This document shows positions 25,829 to 35,165 of a DNA stretch of 64,000 nucleotides, in pieces. This stretch comes from CAYRGQ01 sp964423925 (lineage in GTDB: Bacteria > Bacteroidota > Bacteroidia > Sphingobacteriales > Sphingobacteriaceae). The DNA is taken from the NCBI GenBank assembly GCA_964423925.1, contig CAYRGQ010000002.1, positions 191,882 to 255,881 on the forward strand, given 5' to 3'. Both the position numbers and the translations under genes were made by a program. The notes below the pieces were generated by a model. It worked only from the letters and a program-made list of their open reading frames with translations, made no database searches and had not been told where the DNA came from. Position 1 is the stretch's first letter. Each line of letters opens with the position of its first letter.

Positions 25829-26789
25829 CGGAATCTACTGTTGTAAGGTTGTTTTCAAAATAGCGTTGGTAGATCTCGTCGAGGCCAAACTCCTTCTGCT
25901 GAACCCCCAAAATGTCGAAGCCATGGCTTACAAAGAACCGCACGATATCGGGCGTTACCTGCGCTTCGCTAGCGACCTCGACCGTGTCGCCCATAATCTT
26001 TACCTGCTTCACGCCGAGCTGCTGCCGCAACGCGGCCTCCTGCTCCCACGCCTCCGGCAAGGGCTTGCCGAGCCGCAAGGTCACTTCATGCGATTGTTCG
26101 TCAAACAAGTTGCGCGCAAGCGTTTCAATATTGCCTTCGACGAGCAACTTCCCCTTGACAAAAATCCCTACGCGGTCACACACCTGCTGTACTTGGTGCA
26201 AATGATGGGACGAGAGCAATACGGTTAGCCCCTGCTCGCGACTCAGTTGCCGGATTAGCGCCAAAAACTCCCGAATACCACTGGGGTCTATTCCCAATGT
26301 CGGTTCGTCTAGGATAATGACCTCCGGTTTGCGCACCAGCACCTCGGCCAGTCCGAGGCGTTGTTTCATGCCTCGGGAGTAGGCCCCGGTTTTCTTATGC
26401 ATTTCGTCGGCCAAACCCACGGCTGCCAAGGTTTCTACGGCGCTGCGTGCGACGTCGTCTTCGGCTATTCCATTGAGCCGGCCGATGTAAAGCAGGTTTT
26501 CCAATGCCGTCATGTTGTCGTAAAACCCTAGGCTGTCGGGCATATACCCTACTTTCCGCTTCACGGCGATCGGGTTGTTGGTGGCGTTTACACCGCATAC
26601 CCGGACCGTACCGGACGCCGGCTCCGAGAGGCCAAGCATCATCAGGATCGTCGTCGTCTTGCCCGCCCCGTTGGGACCCAGCAAGCCGAATATCTCCCCT
26701 TTCTGGATGTTGAGAGAAAGATTGTCCACGGCTTTCACGGAACCGTAGTATTTTGTCAATCCTTCCAGTTCAATGATGGTTTCTCCCAT
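25773..26789 (-). CDS. ABC exporter ATP-binding subunit
   Basis: 338-residue ATPase from ATG 26789 (MGETIIELEGLTKYYG); the longer frame from 26873 runs into the preceding gene. The Walker A is GPNGAGKTT, the signature region YSRGMKQRLGLAEVL and the Walker B VIILDEPTLGID, with the H-loop SSHHLHQ. A C-terminal extension of about 100 residues follows the CcmA-like core and ends in a basic tail (KKPFFKRSKQ) that overlaps the permease gene. It begins eight bases after the NEW3-protein stop. Likely ATPase of the downstream ABC-2 permease. Confidence 0.92.
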   Translation of the reverse strand: MGETIIELEGLTKYYGSVKAVDNLSLNIQKGEIFGLLGPNGAGKTTTILMMLGLSEPASGTVRVCGVNATNNPIAVKRKVGYMPDSLGFYDNMTALENLLYIGRLNGIAEDDVARSAVETLAAVGLADEMHKKTGAYSRGMKQRLGLAEVLVRKPEVIILDEPTLGIDPSGIREFLALIRQLSREQGLTVLLSSHHLHQVQQVCDRVGIFVKGKLLVEGNIETLARNLFDEQSHEVTLRLGKPLPEAWEQEAALRQQLGVKQVKIMGDTVEVASEAQVTPDIVRFFVSHGFDILGVQQKEFGLDEIYQRYFENNLTTVDSDEKSISILKKPFFKRSKQ

Positions 26790-26797
26790 AACGGCAT

Positions 26798-27652
26798 TTA
26801 TCTCCTTCCGTATTTTCGAATCAGGTAATACACCAGGCCCAATGCCGCTAGGATCACCAGGATACCTACCCAACCCGAAAGCAAGGAGGTTTTTACGGTC
26901 ATGCGGAACGTCGTGCTAGCGTTAGCGTGGTTATTTCGGACAGAAAAAGTGGTCACATAATCCCCCGCAATCGTTTTGTCGGGAACGCCCACCGTGGCAG
27001 CAATCTCTTGGCTTTGCCCGGGATCCAACCGCTCGATTTTTGCCGGTTCAAACGTGGCCGTCCATTGCGATGGGGATTGGGCGGACAGCTCTAGCTCATC
27101 CAGTGACAGGGTGCCGGTATTGCGGATGGTCAAGACGATGCGTTTGCTTTTTCCTTCAGTGATATCGTCACTCAACCGGCCGGTGGGTGTGGTGATTTCG
27201 ACAGTATAGTTTCCTCGCACGGAAGCCTCCAGCTCCAATTGGACTGTCTCTCCCTCTGCAACAGCGGATACCGGAATGTCGTACTTGCCAGGCTCGGCCA
27301 GCGGGGAGGGCGTTATTTCGACGGAAATATCGCGACTAGCACCCGCATCCAACTGCAAACCAGCTACCTGGCTACCTTCGGCACGGAACACCACATTCCA
27401 TCCATCGGGCGCCTTAGCGACCAACTCATAGCGCGTCGCGGCGCTCCCTTTGTTATGTAAGGTGGTATTGTATCGAAAGGTTTCCTTAGCCGTGGCCTCT
27501 ACGTTTACAAGTCGGCTGGTGAAGGTCGATCCGCCCCCACTGTCCTGACGGGCAAAAGCGGCCGATACGAAAACCCATAAAGTTATGAAAACAATTAATC
27601 GATAAGCAGCCCTTTCCCTGCGGGGCTTAGTGACATAAAATTGAGCGAACAT
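26798..27652 (-). CDS. NEW3-domain membrane-anchored protein of the ABC exporter operon
   Basis: 284-residue envelope protein with a signal sequence (about 15-35, YRLIVFITLWVFVSAAFA) and one C-terminal membrane helix (about 255-275, WVGILVILAALGLVYYL) followed by a short basic tail. Between them lie two immunoglobulin-like repeats of the NEW3/NPCBM-associated type (about 45-145 and 150-250), each ending in a strand of the TIAGDYVTTFSV kind. It would display a beta-sandwich module outside the inner membrane. It is first in an operon with the ABC ATPase and permease; such trios are seen in other Bacteroidota and Firmicutes, and its role may be substrate capture or assembly (inference). Confidence 0.82.
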   Translation of the reverse strand: MFAQFYVTKPRRERAAYRLIVFITLWVFVSAAFARQDSGGGSTFTSRLVNVEATAKETFRYNTTLHNKGSAATRYELVAKAPDGWNVVFRAEGSQVAGLQLDAGASRDISVEITPSPLAEPGKYDIPVSAVAEGETVQLELEASVRGNYTVEITTPTGRLSDDITEGKSKRIVLTIRNTGTLSLDELELSAQSPSQWTATFEPAKIERLDPGQSQEIAATVGVPDKTIAGDYVTTFSVRNNHANASTTFRMTVKTSLLSGWVGILVILAALGLVYYLIRKYGRR

Positions 27653-28027
27653 AAGATTAATAAATGGTTATAATTCATTAATAAAACATAAGCTAAACTT
27701 AGATGTGACTGTATCACGAAAATTGGCAGCTGCAAAACTAAAAAGCAAAACCGAAAAATAAAAGCGATTCTAAACGCAAATATAAAGGCGTTGAAAATCA
27801 AGAAATAAAAATCAAATAGACCGGTTTCCTCCGCTTAAATGGCCTACTGCGCGATCTACCTAACTTTTTGCTATCCGGAATAATTTACTCTCGAAAGGCA
27901 CCACCGTGAGGCAGGGTATACTGTCGCGTGAATCGACAAATGGCATTTAAAATTCAAAGAAATATCCGTATTTTTACGAAATCATTAATACTAAAAACAT
28001 ATTTATCAATTTATCATAACCAAAGAC
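27653..28027. other. 375-base intergenic region, divergent promoters
   Basis: AT-rich stretch between the divergent NEW3 operon and the transaldolase gene. It contains a TAGTTTTG -7 element for the minus strand and, 52 bases before the transaldolase ATG, TATTTTTA (27969), one mismatch from the consensus on the plus strand. I see no open frame of note, repeat or structured RNA in it. Confidence 0.6.
27733..27740 (-). promoter_or_regulatory. predicted -7 element of the NEW3-ABC operon
   Basis: On the minus strand TAGTTTTG matches TAnnTTTG exactly, 80 bases upstream of the NEW3-protein start. No convincing -33 element. Confidence 0.4.
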
Positions 28028-28693
28028 ATGAAGTTTTTCATTGACACGGCAAATCTAGGACAGATCAAGGAGGCGCAGGACCTCGGCGTATTGGACGGCG
28101 TGACCACCAACCCCAGCTTGATGGCCAAGGAAGGCATCACGGGCGAAGAGAATGTCATTAATCATTACAAAGCTATTTGTGACATCGTGGATGGTGACGT
28201 AAGCGCGGAAGTTATTTCCACCGATTTCGACAGCATTATAAAAGAAGGCAAAGCCCTAGCGAAGCTTGACGACAAGATTGTGGTGAAAGTTCCCATGATC
28301 AAGGACGGCGTGAAAGCATTGAAATACTTCAGCAGCGAAGGCATCAAGACAAACTGTACGCTAGTATTCTCAACGGGCCAAGCCCTGTTGGCAGCGAAGG
28401 CCGGTGCCACGTACATGTCTCCCTTCATCGGCCGCCTAGACGACGTTTCTACCGATGGCCTGGGACTGATCGAGGACATTCGCCTCATTTACGACAATTA
28501 CGGTTTCGAAACACAAATATTAGCCGCATCCGTGCGCCACGTGACTCACATTATCGAGTGCGCGAAAATCGGAGCAGACGTGATGACGGGGCCCCTGTCC
28601 GCTATCCTTGCATTGTTAAAGCACCCATTGACCGACATTGGCTTGGAGCAATTCCTTGCTGACCACGCGAAGGCCGCAGCTGCTGCAAAATAG
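28028..28693 (+). CDS. transaldolase / fructose-6-phosphate aldolase family
   Basis: 221-residue TIM-barrel aldolase of the short transaldolase (TalC/FSA) family of the pentose phosphate pathway. The start MKFFIDTANLGQI and DGVTTNPSLMAKEG are the family signature. The Schiff-base lysine lies in IVVKVPMIKDG (about residue 86), and TNCTLVFSTGQALLAAKAGATYMSPF follows. Whether it acts as a transaldolase or a fructose-6-phosphate aldolase cannot be told from length alone. It fits functionally with the split transketolase at 41285, though the two are not linked. It ends at a strong terminator. Confidence 0.92.
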   Translation: MKFFIDTANLGQIKEAQDLGVLDGVTTNPSLMAKEGITGEENVINHYKAICDIVDGDVSAEVISTDFDSIIKEGKALAKLDDKIVVKVPMIKDGVKALKYFSSEGIKTNCTLVFSTGQALLAAKAGATYMSPFIGRLDDVSTDGLGLIEDIRLIYDNYGFETQILAASVRHVTHIIECAKIGADVMTGPLSAILALLKHPLTDIGLEQFLADHAKAAAAAK

Positions 28694-28733
28694 CGCAGGC
28701 ATTTATAGAGATCCTGTTGCCAACGCTTCATAT

Positions 28734-28769
28734 AAAACCTAATCCGGCTTTCGGTTAGGTTTTTTTTTG
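28734..28769 (+). terminator. rho-independent terminator after transaldolase
   Basis: AAACCTAA-CCG pairs with CGG-TTAGGTTT around a short loop, followed by a run of T residues. Confidence 0.85.
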
Positions 28770-28772
28770 TGT

Positions 28773-28810
28773 TAAAAAAAAAATGCTGCCCCTGTGATGC
28801 AGGGGCAGCA
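28773..28810 (-). terminator. rho-independent terminator of the SusCD operon
   Basis: TGCTGCCCCT pairs perfectly with AGGGGCAGCA. On the minus strand the stem is followed by a long T run. It closes the operon whose last gene ends at 28835 and stands back to back with the transaldolase terminator. Confidence 0.85.
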
Positions 28811-28834
28811 GTATGTAGCGCGATCGTCGGAAAA

Positions 28835-29680
28835 TTAGAAACTTAACTCCCCAACTACCGGCAAGTGATCCGACGGATAACGTTGATGACGTGCATCGGT
28901 TAGAACGCCATATTTTCTCACTTTAAACTGGTCGCTTACAAAAATATAGTCAATCCGCTTTTCCATGGGCGCAGTGAATTCAAAGGAGTTAATGGTACCC
29001 ACTGGCCCGTAAGGCGGTGTTTCAGACACCTGGTATGCATCGTTCAGCCAGGCGGACAGCGTCTGTATCGGAGCGGCTTCCGGGGTCGCGTTAAAGTCAC
29101 CGGTGCAAATTACCGGACTGGCCCCAGCAATCTCCTCGATCTTTGCTACCATCAGCTTCGCCGACTCCTCTCGGGCGACAACGCCCTGGTGATCAAAGTG
29201 CGCATTGAAGAAATAAAATTCCTTCTGTGTCACCTCGTCTTTAAACTTCACCCACGAACTTATGCGGTTGCAACACGTAGCGTCCCACCCTAATCCCGGC
29301 TCATCTGGCGTCTCACTCAGCCAAAAGTTGCCCGAATCAAGGACACTAAAGCGATCTCTTTTGTATAATATCGCAGAGTGCTCACCCCCGTCCAGGCCGT
29401 CGTCGCGTCCTGCTCCGAAATACGCGTAGCCGGTGCCTTCAGACAAATCTTGCAACTGATGAAGGAAGCCTTCCTGCGTACCCACAATGTCAAAATCGTG
29501 AAATAGCATCAGCGCTCTAACGTGATCTTTGCGGTGTGGCCATGCATTCAGGCTGTCCCGCGGGGTGTCCATCCTAAGGTTGTAACTAGCTACCCGAAGG
29601 GGCGCGTCTGTAGACTGAGGTTGGCAACCCGTAGCGATTGCCAAGCTTATCGCACACAAAAAGACAATGAATCTATCCAT
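28835..29680 (-). CDS. endonuclease/exonuclease/phosphatase-family lipoprotein
   Basis: 281-residue metal-dependent hydrolase of the DNase I/EEP fold, exported as a lipoprotein (ATGC, lipidated Cys19). Fold motifs are in order: RVASYNLRMD (about 29-38), the metal-binding Glu in IVGTQEGF (about 66-73), FFNAHFDHQG, ICTGDFNATPEAAP, and the terminal YPSDHLPVVGEL with the catalytic His. The fold hydrolyses phosphodiester or phosphomonoester bonds in nucleic acids, inositol phosphates or sphingomyelin; the target is unknown. It lies 18 bases after susD and is probably the enzyme of the SusCD locus. Confidence 0.9.
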   Translation of the reverse strand: MDRFIVFLCAISLAIATGCQPQSTDAPLRVASYNLRMDTPRDSLNAWPHRKDHVRALMLFHDFDIVGTQEGFLHQLQDLSEGTGYAYFGAGRDDGLDGGEHSAILYKRDRFSVLDSGNFWLSETPDEPGLGWDATCCNRISSWVKFKDEVTQKEFYFFNAHFDHQGVVAREESAKLMVAKIEEIAGASPVICTGDFNATPEAAPIQTLSAWLNDAYQVSETPPYGPVGTINSFEFTAPMEKRIDYIFVSDQFKVRKYGVLTDARHQRYPSDHLPVVGELSF

Positions 29681-29698
29681 TTTAGTTTATTGTTACAA

Positions 29699-31465
29699 CT
29701 ACCAATCCGGGTTTTGGCCGAGCGCCGGATTACGCTCCAAGTCTGTTTGAGGAATGGGGTAAAGATATTTTTTATCGTCCCATTCCCTCGCACCGGGATT
29801 CCACATCACCTCTCCTGACGTACCGTTAGCTAACTGTATGCGTCCAGCTGCCGTGGAGGGAGAAACGTCGACCAATGCCACGCCAGGATGGGAAACATCG
29901 GTAGGCCGTTCTCCTTGGTAAAAATATACATCCGCTATGCCGTCTTCGTTGAGATCGTACTCTCCCAAAGCTGGGACATACATGCCATTCATTTTCGAAT
30001 CCGCGAACAGCTCACCTAGTTTCCAGCGCAGCAAGTCGTTGGGGCGAAGACCCTCAAAAACCATCTCGACAGTGCGCTCACGCACGACTTCAAGCAGAAT
30101 GGGGTCGGTAAACCTGCCGCGGTAGTAATTTAGCAAGTAAGGATCAGCTACCGTAGGTAGAGTAATCAGCGTGGGCCCGGTTACACCCGCACGCGCACGC
30201 AACTGCCCTATCGTAGCCGCCCACTCGATATCCGTCATCAATCCTAGTTCGGCAAGTGCCTCGGCTTTATTTAAGAGTACTTCTGCCCAGCGCATGATGA
30301 TATGCGCATTGTCGTTGCGGCTCTCATCATCATACGGAAAGCGCTCGTCGTAGCTCCACTTGATGGGTTGGTACCCGGTAAACGTTTGATTAAAGTTTGG
30401 TGGAGCCACTACCGGCACGCCGTTCTCCGTCCGATGGTAGTCTCCCACCCGAATCGTTTGTTTTAACCGAAGGTCGCGGCCCTTAACCTCGTCCGCAAAG
30501 ACGGTTGTCTCTGCATTCGCATTGTTTGTGAAGGGAGTGCCGTCCAAATTGAGATACATCTTGACAAAGTCGCGCGTCAGACTGGGACGTGAACCATACG
30601 TCGGACTGATAAAGCGTCGGTTGGCGGAGCTAAAAACCTGTAGGTTCGCGTCGAGCGTTACCGCCAAGATGGTCTCGGTGGCATAAGGTACGCGGGTTAT
30701 GAACAATTCCCGGTATGACCGATCAACCCCACCTCCCATATGTAAGGAGAAGCCAGTGATGTCATTCGCCGCGGACACGACCTGCTGGAACCAAAAATCG
30801 GCGGTGCCTTGCTGGTTATACGCGGTATGGTATTTCCGCCATGAGGCTTCGAACAAACATATGCGCGTTTTATAAGCGCGAGCCACATTTTTCGTGATTT
30901 GCGTGCTGCTGGGGTCGGCGGTCATCGAGATGTTTTCGATGGCGTAGTCCAGATCTGCCAGCACTTTCTCCATCACCTCAAAACGATTGTCTCGCGACCC
31001 GTATAAAGTGGCTTCGTCATTGATTTCGATGGTCCGATCTACCCAAGGGACGTCACCAAAACGCACCACTTTATCGAAGTAAAAAAGCGCTCTAAAAAAC
31101 CGGGCGACACCGATATAATGTGCTCGTGATGCAACATTGCTTTTCTCCGCATTTTCAATAAAGTAATTAATATTCCGAAGTGCGGACCAGCTCCACCCCG
31201 AACTGGTAATTGGGCTCAACGCATTCGGCGACAGATAGGTATCCACATTGCTTCGCGCAACGATATCCGACGTATTGTCGATGGCAAAAACCCCGTCGTA
31301 CGGTGTGGGCAGTATATCGTAAAATGAATTCACATACAACTGCATGCCACTCTCCGAACTGAAAATCGCCTCATTCGACGCGGTATCCACTGGAATCTCG
31401 GCTAGTTCACAGGCCGAAAAGAACATAGCACAAATGCCCAACAAATATATCTTTAACGTTTTCAT
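29699..31465 (-). CDS. SusD/RagB-family outer-membrane nutrient-binding lipoprotein
   Basis: 588-residue surface lipoprotein (FSAC, lipidated Cys19) that acts as the lid of the SusC transporter. The N-terminal part has tetratricopeptide-like helices (IGVARFFRALFYFDKVVRFG near 122-141). The SusD C-terminal region shows HIIMRWAEVLLNKAEALAELG, and the C-terminus reads YPIPQTDLERNPALGQNPDW, the usual SusD ending. Length is normal. It lies 16 bases after susC and 18 bases before the EEP hydrolase gene. Confidence 0.95.
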   Translation of the reverse strand: MKTLKIYLLGICAMFFSACELAEIPVDTASNEAIFSSESGMQLYVNSFYDILPTPYDGVFAIDNTSDIVARSNVDTYLSPNALSPITSSGWSWSALRNINYFIENAEKSNVASRAHYIGVARFFRALFYFDKVVRFGDVPWVDRTIEINDEATLYGSRDNRFEVMEKVLADLDYAIENISMTADPSSTQITKNVARAYKTRICLFEASWRKYHTAYNQQGTADFWFQQVVSAANDITGFSLHMGGGVDRSYRELFITRVPYATETILAVTLDANLQVFSSANRRFISPTYGSRPSLTRDFVKMYLNLDGTPFTNNANAETTVFADEVKGRDLRLKQTIRVGDYHRTENGVPVVAPPNFNQTFTGYQPIKWSYDERFPYDDESRNDNAHIIMRWAEVLLNKAEALAELGLMTDIEWAATIGQLRARAGVTGPTLITLPTVADPYLLNYYRGRFTDPILLEVVRERTVEMVFEGLRPNDLLRWKLGELFADSKMNGMYVPALGEYDLNEDGIADVYFYQGERPTDVSHPGVALVDVSPSTAAGRIQLANGTSGEVMWNPGAREWDDKKYLYPIPQTDLERNPALGQNPDW

Positions 31466-31481
31466 AAACTCTTTCCTGATG

Positions 31482-34400
31482 TTAAAAATTAATATTGACT
31501 CCCAAAGAGACCGATCTCAGCATGGGGAAGTTGTAACCGTCGCCACTCGTGCCGCCAGAAAGGTCCCTGTCTGAACCGAATATGCTCGTCACATCAGTGT
31601 CTTTTGTCCGTTTATACAGGGGGGACCATGTCCACAGGTTTTCACCTGACAGAAATACCCGTACGTTACTAGCATGTATTTTGGATACGATTTGCTGAGG
31701 CAGGGTGTATCCGATTTGCAGGTTGCGAAGGCGGATATAGGCAACATTTTGCAAATAGCGATCGTTAGGGGTCGTAAGTACTTTGTTTGATCCCTGAGCG
31801 ATGTAGCCCACCAAACGCGGTAAGTATGCGTCGAAGTTTCCAAGCTCCTCACGATACATGTTGTTTTCATGCCACCTCGGATATTGGTTATATGGACGGT
31901 TATACTGTCCCCAGAAACGTGATTCAGCCGATGGATACCAATCTTGTTTCATAACCCCTTGAAAAAACGCAGAGAGGAAAATGCCATTCCAGTCGCCATT
32001 CAGGTTAAAGCCGTAGGTATAACGAGGCTCCGAGTTGCCGATAATGGTTTTATCGCCCGAATCGCCCACTCGATTAGTGCCGTGAAAGATAACGTCGTCA
32101 CCGTCCAAATTAGCGAACTTCAAATCACCGACGTAGTTTCTACGTGTAGCGGTATTCTGGATATTTCTTTGCGACGGCGAGTTAGCGATTTCTTCCTCCG
32201 AACGGAAGAGCCCTTCCACCCGGTACCCCCAAATCTCGCCTACCCGTTGACCGGCGTAGTAGTCCGTCAAGATTTTATCCACATTATTATACTTCGTGAT
32301 TTCCGCACGGTAATCTGACAGCACAAATCGCACATCGTAGTTGAAGGGTTTGCTACCCGCCATGAACTGGTCTCTCCAGCTCACGGACAACTCCCATCCG
32401 GTTGTCTCAAGGTCGGCATAGTTGCCTCGAGGTACGGTCGTACCGTAAATTGCGGGCAACGTCGGACCGACTGTAAACATGTCAGTTGTCCATCGGCGAT
32501 ATAAGTCGCCCACGAAGTTCAGACGGTTACTAAACGCGGACACGTCCAAGCCAACGTTGGCGGTCGTGACGGTTTCCCATGTAAGCCCAGCAGGAATCAC
32601 GCCAGGCTGCCCCGTACGTTGTGGGCGCACGCCGTTAATAATTCTCCCTGATTGCGAAATCTGGAAGTTTTCGGTGAATGCGTAGGGATTGATGTTACCG
32701 TTCCCCAGCGACCCATATGATGCGCGCAGTTTAAACTCGGAGATTGCCTGTGGATTCACGTTCCAAAAACCTTCTTCGGTAATGCGCCAACCTAGCGAGG
32801 CAGACGGAAAGAAAGCCCATTGCTGGCTCGTCGGAAACTTAGACGATCCATCATACCTGCCGTTGACTTCTAGGAGGTAACGATTCTTGAACGCATAGTT
32901 GACGCGAAAGAATCCGCCGGCGATGGCCCACTTCTGGTAACCACCGTTTGTAACGACCCCTTGTCCGAGCGCCAAGTTAAGGTCGCCAGCATCCTCATAT
33001 ACAATGCCGTTTCGGCGCGTCGTTACGTTGTCATAAACCGACTGTTCATAGTTAACACCCACCAAGAGATTCAAGTCATGCTGATCCTGAAACGTCTTAT
33101 CATAATTAGCATATAGGTTGGTGGCCAAGTAGTCCGTGGATTGCCTACGCTCCTGGATATCGTTTGTATTGGTACCTGTGTACCCTGTGATACCCTCAAA
33201 CCGGCTGTAGGGTACTTGAACACGACGTTGGTGCGTCGACACGTTACTGTTTTGGAACGTGAAGTCACCCCGCACAGTCAGCGAGTTTTCAAAAAACTTA
33301 GCGGTTGCCGCAGTCCTATTCTTTAAGAAACGCTGTACATTGTCAGCACCACTTCTACCTAGGTATAAGTCGCCAACGGTATACGCCGCGGGGAATGACA
33401 AGGAACCGTCGGGATTCATTAGCGGCGCCAATGGGTGTCCTTCATCAGCCATGTTCCTCCAAATACCGCTTCCTTCTCCCACGTTGATTGGCTGCCTGTA
33501 ATTCATATGCGAGAACTCGACGTTATTTTCAACCTCCAACCAGCGGGTTAGTTGAATATTGCCCTTAGCGCGCGTATTATACATGCCATAATCATCGGAA
33601 TTATACCGGAATAGGCCATCTTGTCCGTGGTAACGGCCGCTCACATAAAACGAAGCTTTTTCATTACCGCCCGACAATACCAAATTGTGTTCTTGGCCAC
33701 GCAGGCTTTCCTTCATCAGCTCGGCATACCAGTCCGTACTATAGTAATACTGGTATTCGCCTGTGGATGGATTTACTTCGATACGCGGAAGCGAGGGGTC
33801 CTCCCAACGACGTTTGATTTCCGCCAGGTAAGCGGGCGAAAAAGGCAGCGTTTTGTTCACGGCGGTCGGCGTGTTCCCGTTATCGTTCCATCGGGCCCAT
33901 GCGTCGCTGAAATGCTGCGCCCACGGGTAAGACTCCGTCACGTGGTCAGGCACGACAGTCGGGGCTAAAAACGAAAAGTTCGTCGAATAATTAATGGAGG
34001 TTTTTCCTTCGCTGGCGGCCTTGGTAGTGATCAGTACCACGCCAAATGCCGCGCGCGCACCATATATGGAAGCAGAGGCAGCATCCTTCAAGATAGATAC
34101 ACTCTCGATGTCTGCGGGGTTCAGCATACGTGGGTCGCCCTCAACACCATCGATCAGTACCAACGCGCCTCCTTGCTGGCCAATGGACGTAGTCCCCCTC
34201 ACGTTGAAGGATGGAGATTGTGTAGGCTTACCATCGAGCATGCGAATATTGAGGTTCGGAACAGCGCCGACTAGTCCCTGTGAAATGTTAGGGATCGGGC
34301 GGTTCTCAAAAACCTCCGGTCCCACTTGATCTACAGCTCCGGTAAGATTCGCTTTCTTTTGCGTGCCATAGCCAACCACCACTACCTCGTCCAGATCACT

Positions 34401-35042
34401 TATGGACGGCCGTAGGGTCGCATGAAGCACGTCGCTGTCGGTAATGCCTAAGACCAAGGTTTCATAGCCTAGCAACGAGAACTCCAGTGTTTGATTGCGG
34501 TTGGGTACGTTGATGCGATAGTTTCCATTATCGTCTGTCGTGGCTGCCGCGGTACTCCCTTGTACGCGAATGGTGGTGCCAGGCAAGGGTTGTCCAGCAG
34601 CATCTCGGACACTTCCCGTAATGACGATTTCCTGCACCACGAACGTATTAATGGCGGAGTTGTCGGCTAGATTATCTGAAGTTCCCGGTGTGATGACGAT
34701 ATTTTGGTCGACGATACGATAGCTCAATCCTTGCCCCTCCAGCATTGTGTTCAGGGCATCCTCAAGCGATGCGTTGCTGAAATTCACCGTCACGGGCTTG
34801 GATTTCCGGATTACGCCTGCATCGTAAAACACGTGATAGCCGGTTTGCTTTTTTATCTCTTGGAATACGTTGGTCAACGACATCCGATTTGCTCGAATGC
34901 TGATATGCTGAGCATGCGTATACGCACTAACATGCACACAACTAATGAGCAGGAGTACCCAACACAGTTTCATGGCTAAGAGGTTATTGCGCCTCACGCA
35001 AGCCCCAATGAGGCGGTGAATTGCAGTATTTTTTTTATACAT
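31482..35042 (-). CDS. SusC/RagA-family TonB-dependent outer-membrane transporter with STN domain
   Basis: 1186-residue outer-membrane transporter. After a signal sequence (about 24-44, MKLCWVLLLISCVHVSAYTH) comes an STN domain (about 45-105, with FQEIKKQTGYHVFYD). A carboxypeptidase-like beta domain (GSVRDAAGQPLPGTTIRVQG) and the plug (DEVVVVGYGTQKK, then NISQGLVGAVPNL) follow. The beta barrel ends in the aromatic-terminal strand LGVNINF. The STN domain is the part that signals to FecR in ferric-citrate-type systems, matching the FecR and ECF sigma genes just upstream. ATG 34973 is an alternative start, giving a tighter signal peptide. Confidence 0.95.
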   Translation of the reverse strand: MYKKNTAIHRLIGACVRRNNLLAMKLCWVLLLISCVHVSAYTHAQHISIRANRMSLTNVFQEIKKQTGYHVFYDAGVIRKSKPVTVNFSNASLEDALNTMLEGQGLSYRIVDQNIVITPGTSDNLADNSAINTFVVQEIVITGSVRDAAGQPLPGTTIRVQGSTAAATTDDNGNYRINVPNRNQTLEFSLLGYETLVLGITDSDVLHATLRPSISDLDEVVVVGYGTQKKANLTGAVDQVGPEVFENRPIPNISQGLVGAVPNLNIRMLDGKPTQSPSFNVRGTTSIGQQGGALVLIDGVEGDPRMLNPADIESVSILKDAASASIYGARAAFGVVLITTKAASEGKTSINYSTNFSFLAPTVVPDHVTESYPWAQHFSDAWARWNDNGNTPTAVNKTLPFSPAYLAEIKRRWEDPSLPRIEVNPSTGEYQYYYSTDWYAELMKESLRGQEHNLVLSGGNEKASFYVSGRYHGQDGLFRYNSDDYGMYNTRAKGNIQLTRWLEVENNVEFSHMNYRQPINVGEGSGIWRNMADEGHPLAPLMNPDGSLSFPAAYTVGDLYLGRSGADNVQRFLKNRTAATAKFFENSLTVRGDFTFQNSNVSTHQRRVQVPYSRFEGITGYTGTNTNDIQERRQSTDYLATNLYANYDKTFQDQHDLNLLVGVNYEQSVYDNVTTRRNGIVYEDAGDLNLALGQGVVTNGGYQKWAIAGGFFRVNYAFKNRYLLEVNGRYDGSSKFPTSQQWAFFPSASLGWRITEEGFWNVNPQAISEFKLRASYGSLGNGNINPYAFTENFQISQSGRIINGVRPQRTGQPGVIPAGLTWETVTTANVGLDVSAFSNRLNFVGDLYRRWTTDMFTVGPTLPAIYGTTVPRGNYADLETTGWELSVSWRDQFMAGSKPFNYDVRFVLSDYRAEITKYNNVDKILTDYYAGQRVGEIWGYRVEGLFRSEEEIANSPSQRNIQNTATRRNYVGDLKFANLDGDDVIFHGTNRVGDSGDKTIIGNSEPRYTYGFNLNGDWNGIFLSAFFQGVMKQDWYPSAESRFWGQYNRPYNQYPRWHENNMYREELGNFDAYLPRLVGYIAQGSNKVLTTPNDRYLQNVAYIRLRNLQIGYTLPQQIVSKIHASNVRVFLSGENLWTWSPLYKRTKDTDVTSIFGSDRDLSGGTSGDGYNFPMLRSVSLGVNINF

Positions 35043-35102
35043 TTGATAGGATTTTAAATGATTCCAATGTCGTTTTTAATTCAAACATGGCCTTGGCCAT
35101 TA

Positions 35103-35135
35103 GCATTCAGGGACGGTCGCAACGTTCCTGGATGC
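35103..35135 (-). other. hairpin in the fecR-susC gap
   Basis: GCAT-CAGG-ACG pairs with CGT-CCTG-ATGC with two single mismatches around a seven-base loop. A second perfect palindrome, ATGGCCTTGGCCAT, lies at 35085-35098. Both stand between the fecR stop and the susC start on the minus strand. No T run follows, so simple termination is unlikely; mRNA processing or attenuation is possible. Confidence 0.45.
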
Positions 35136-35165
35136 TTCATTCCTTCATGTACGGAGTTTCTTATA

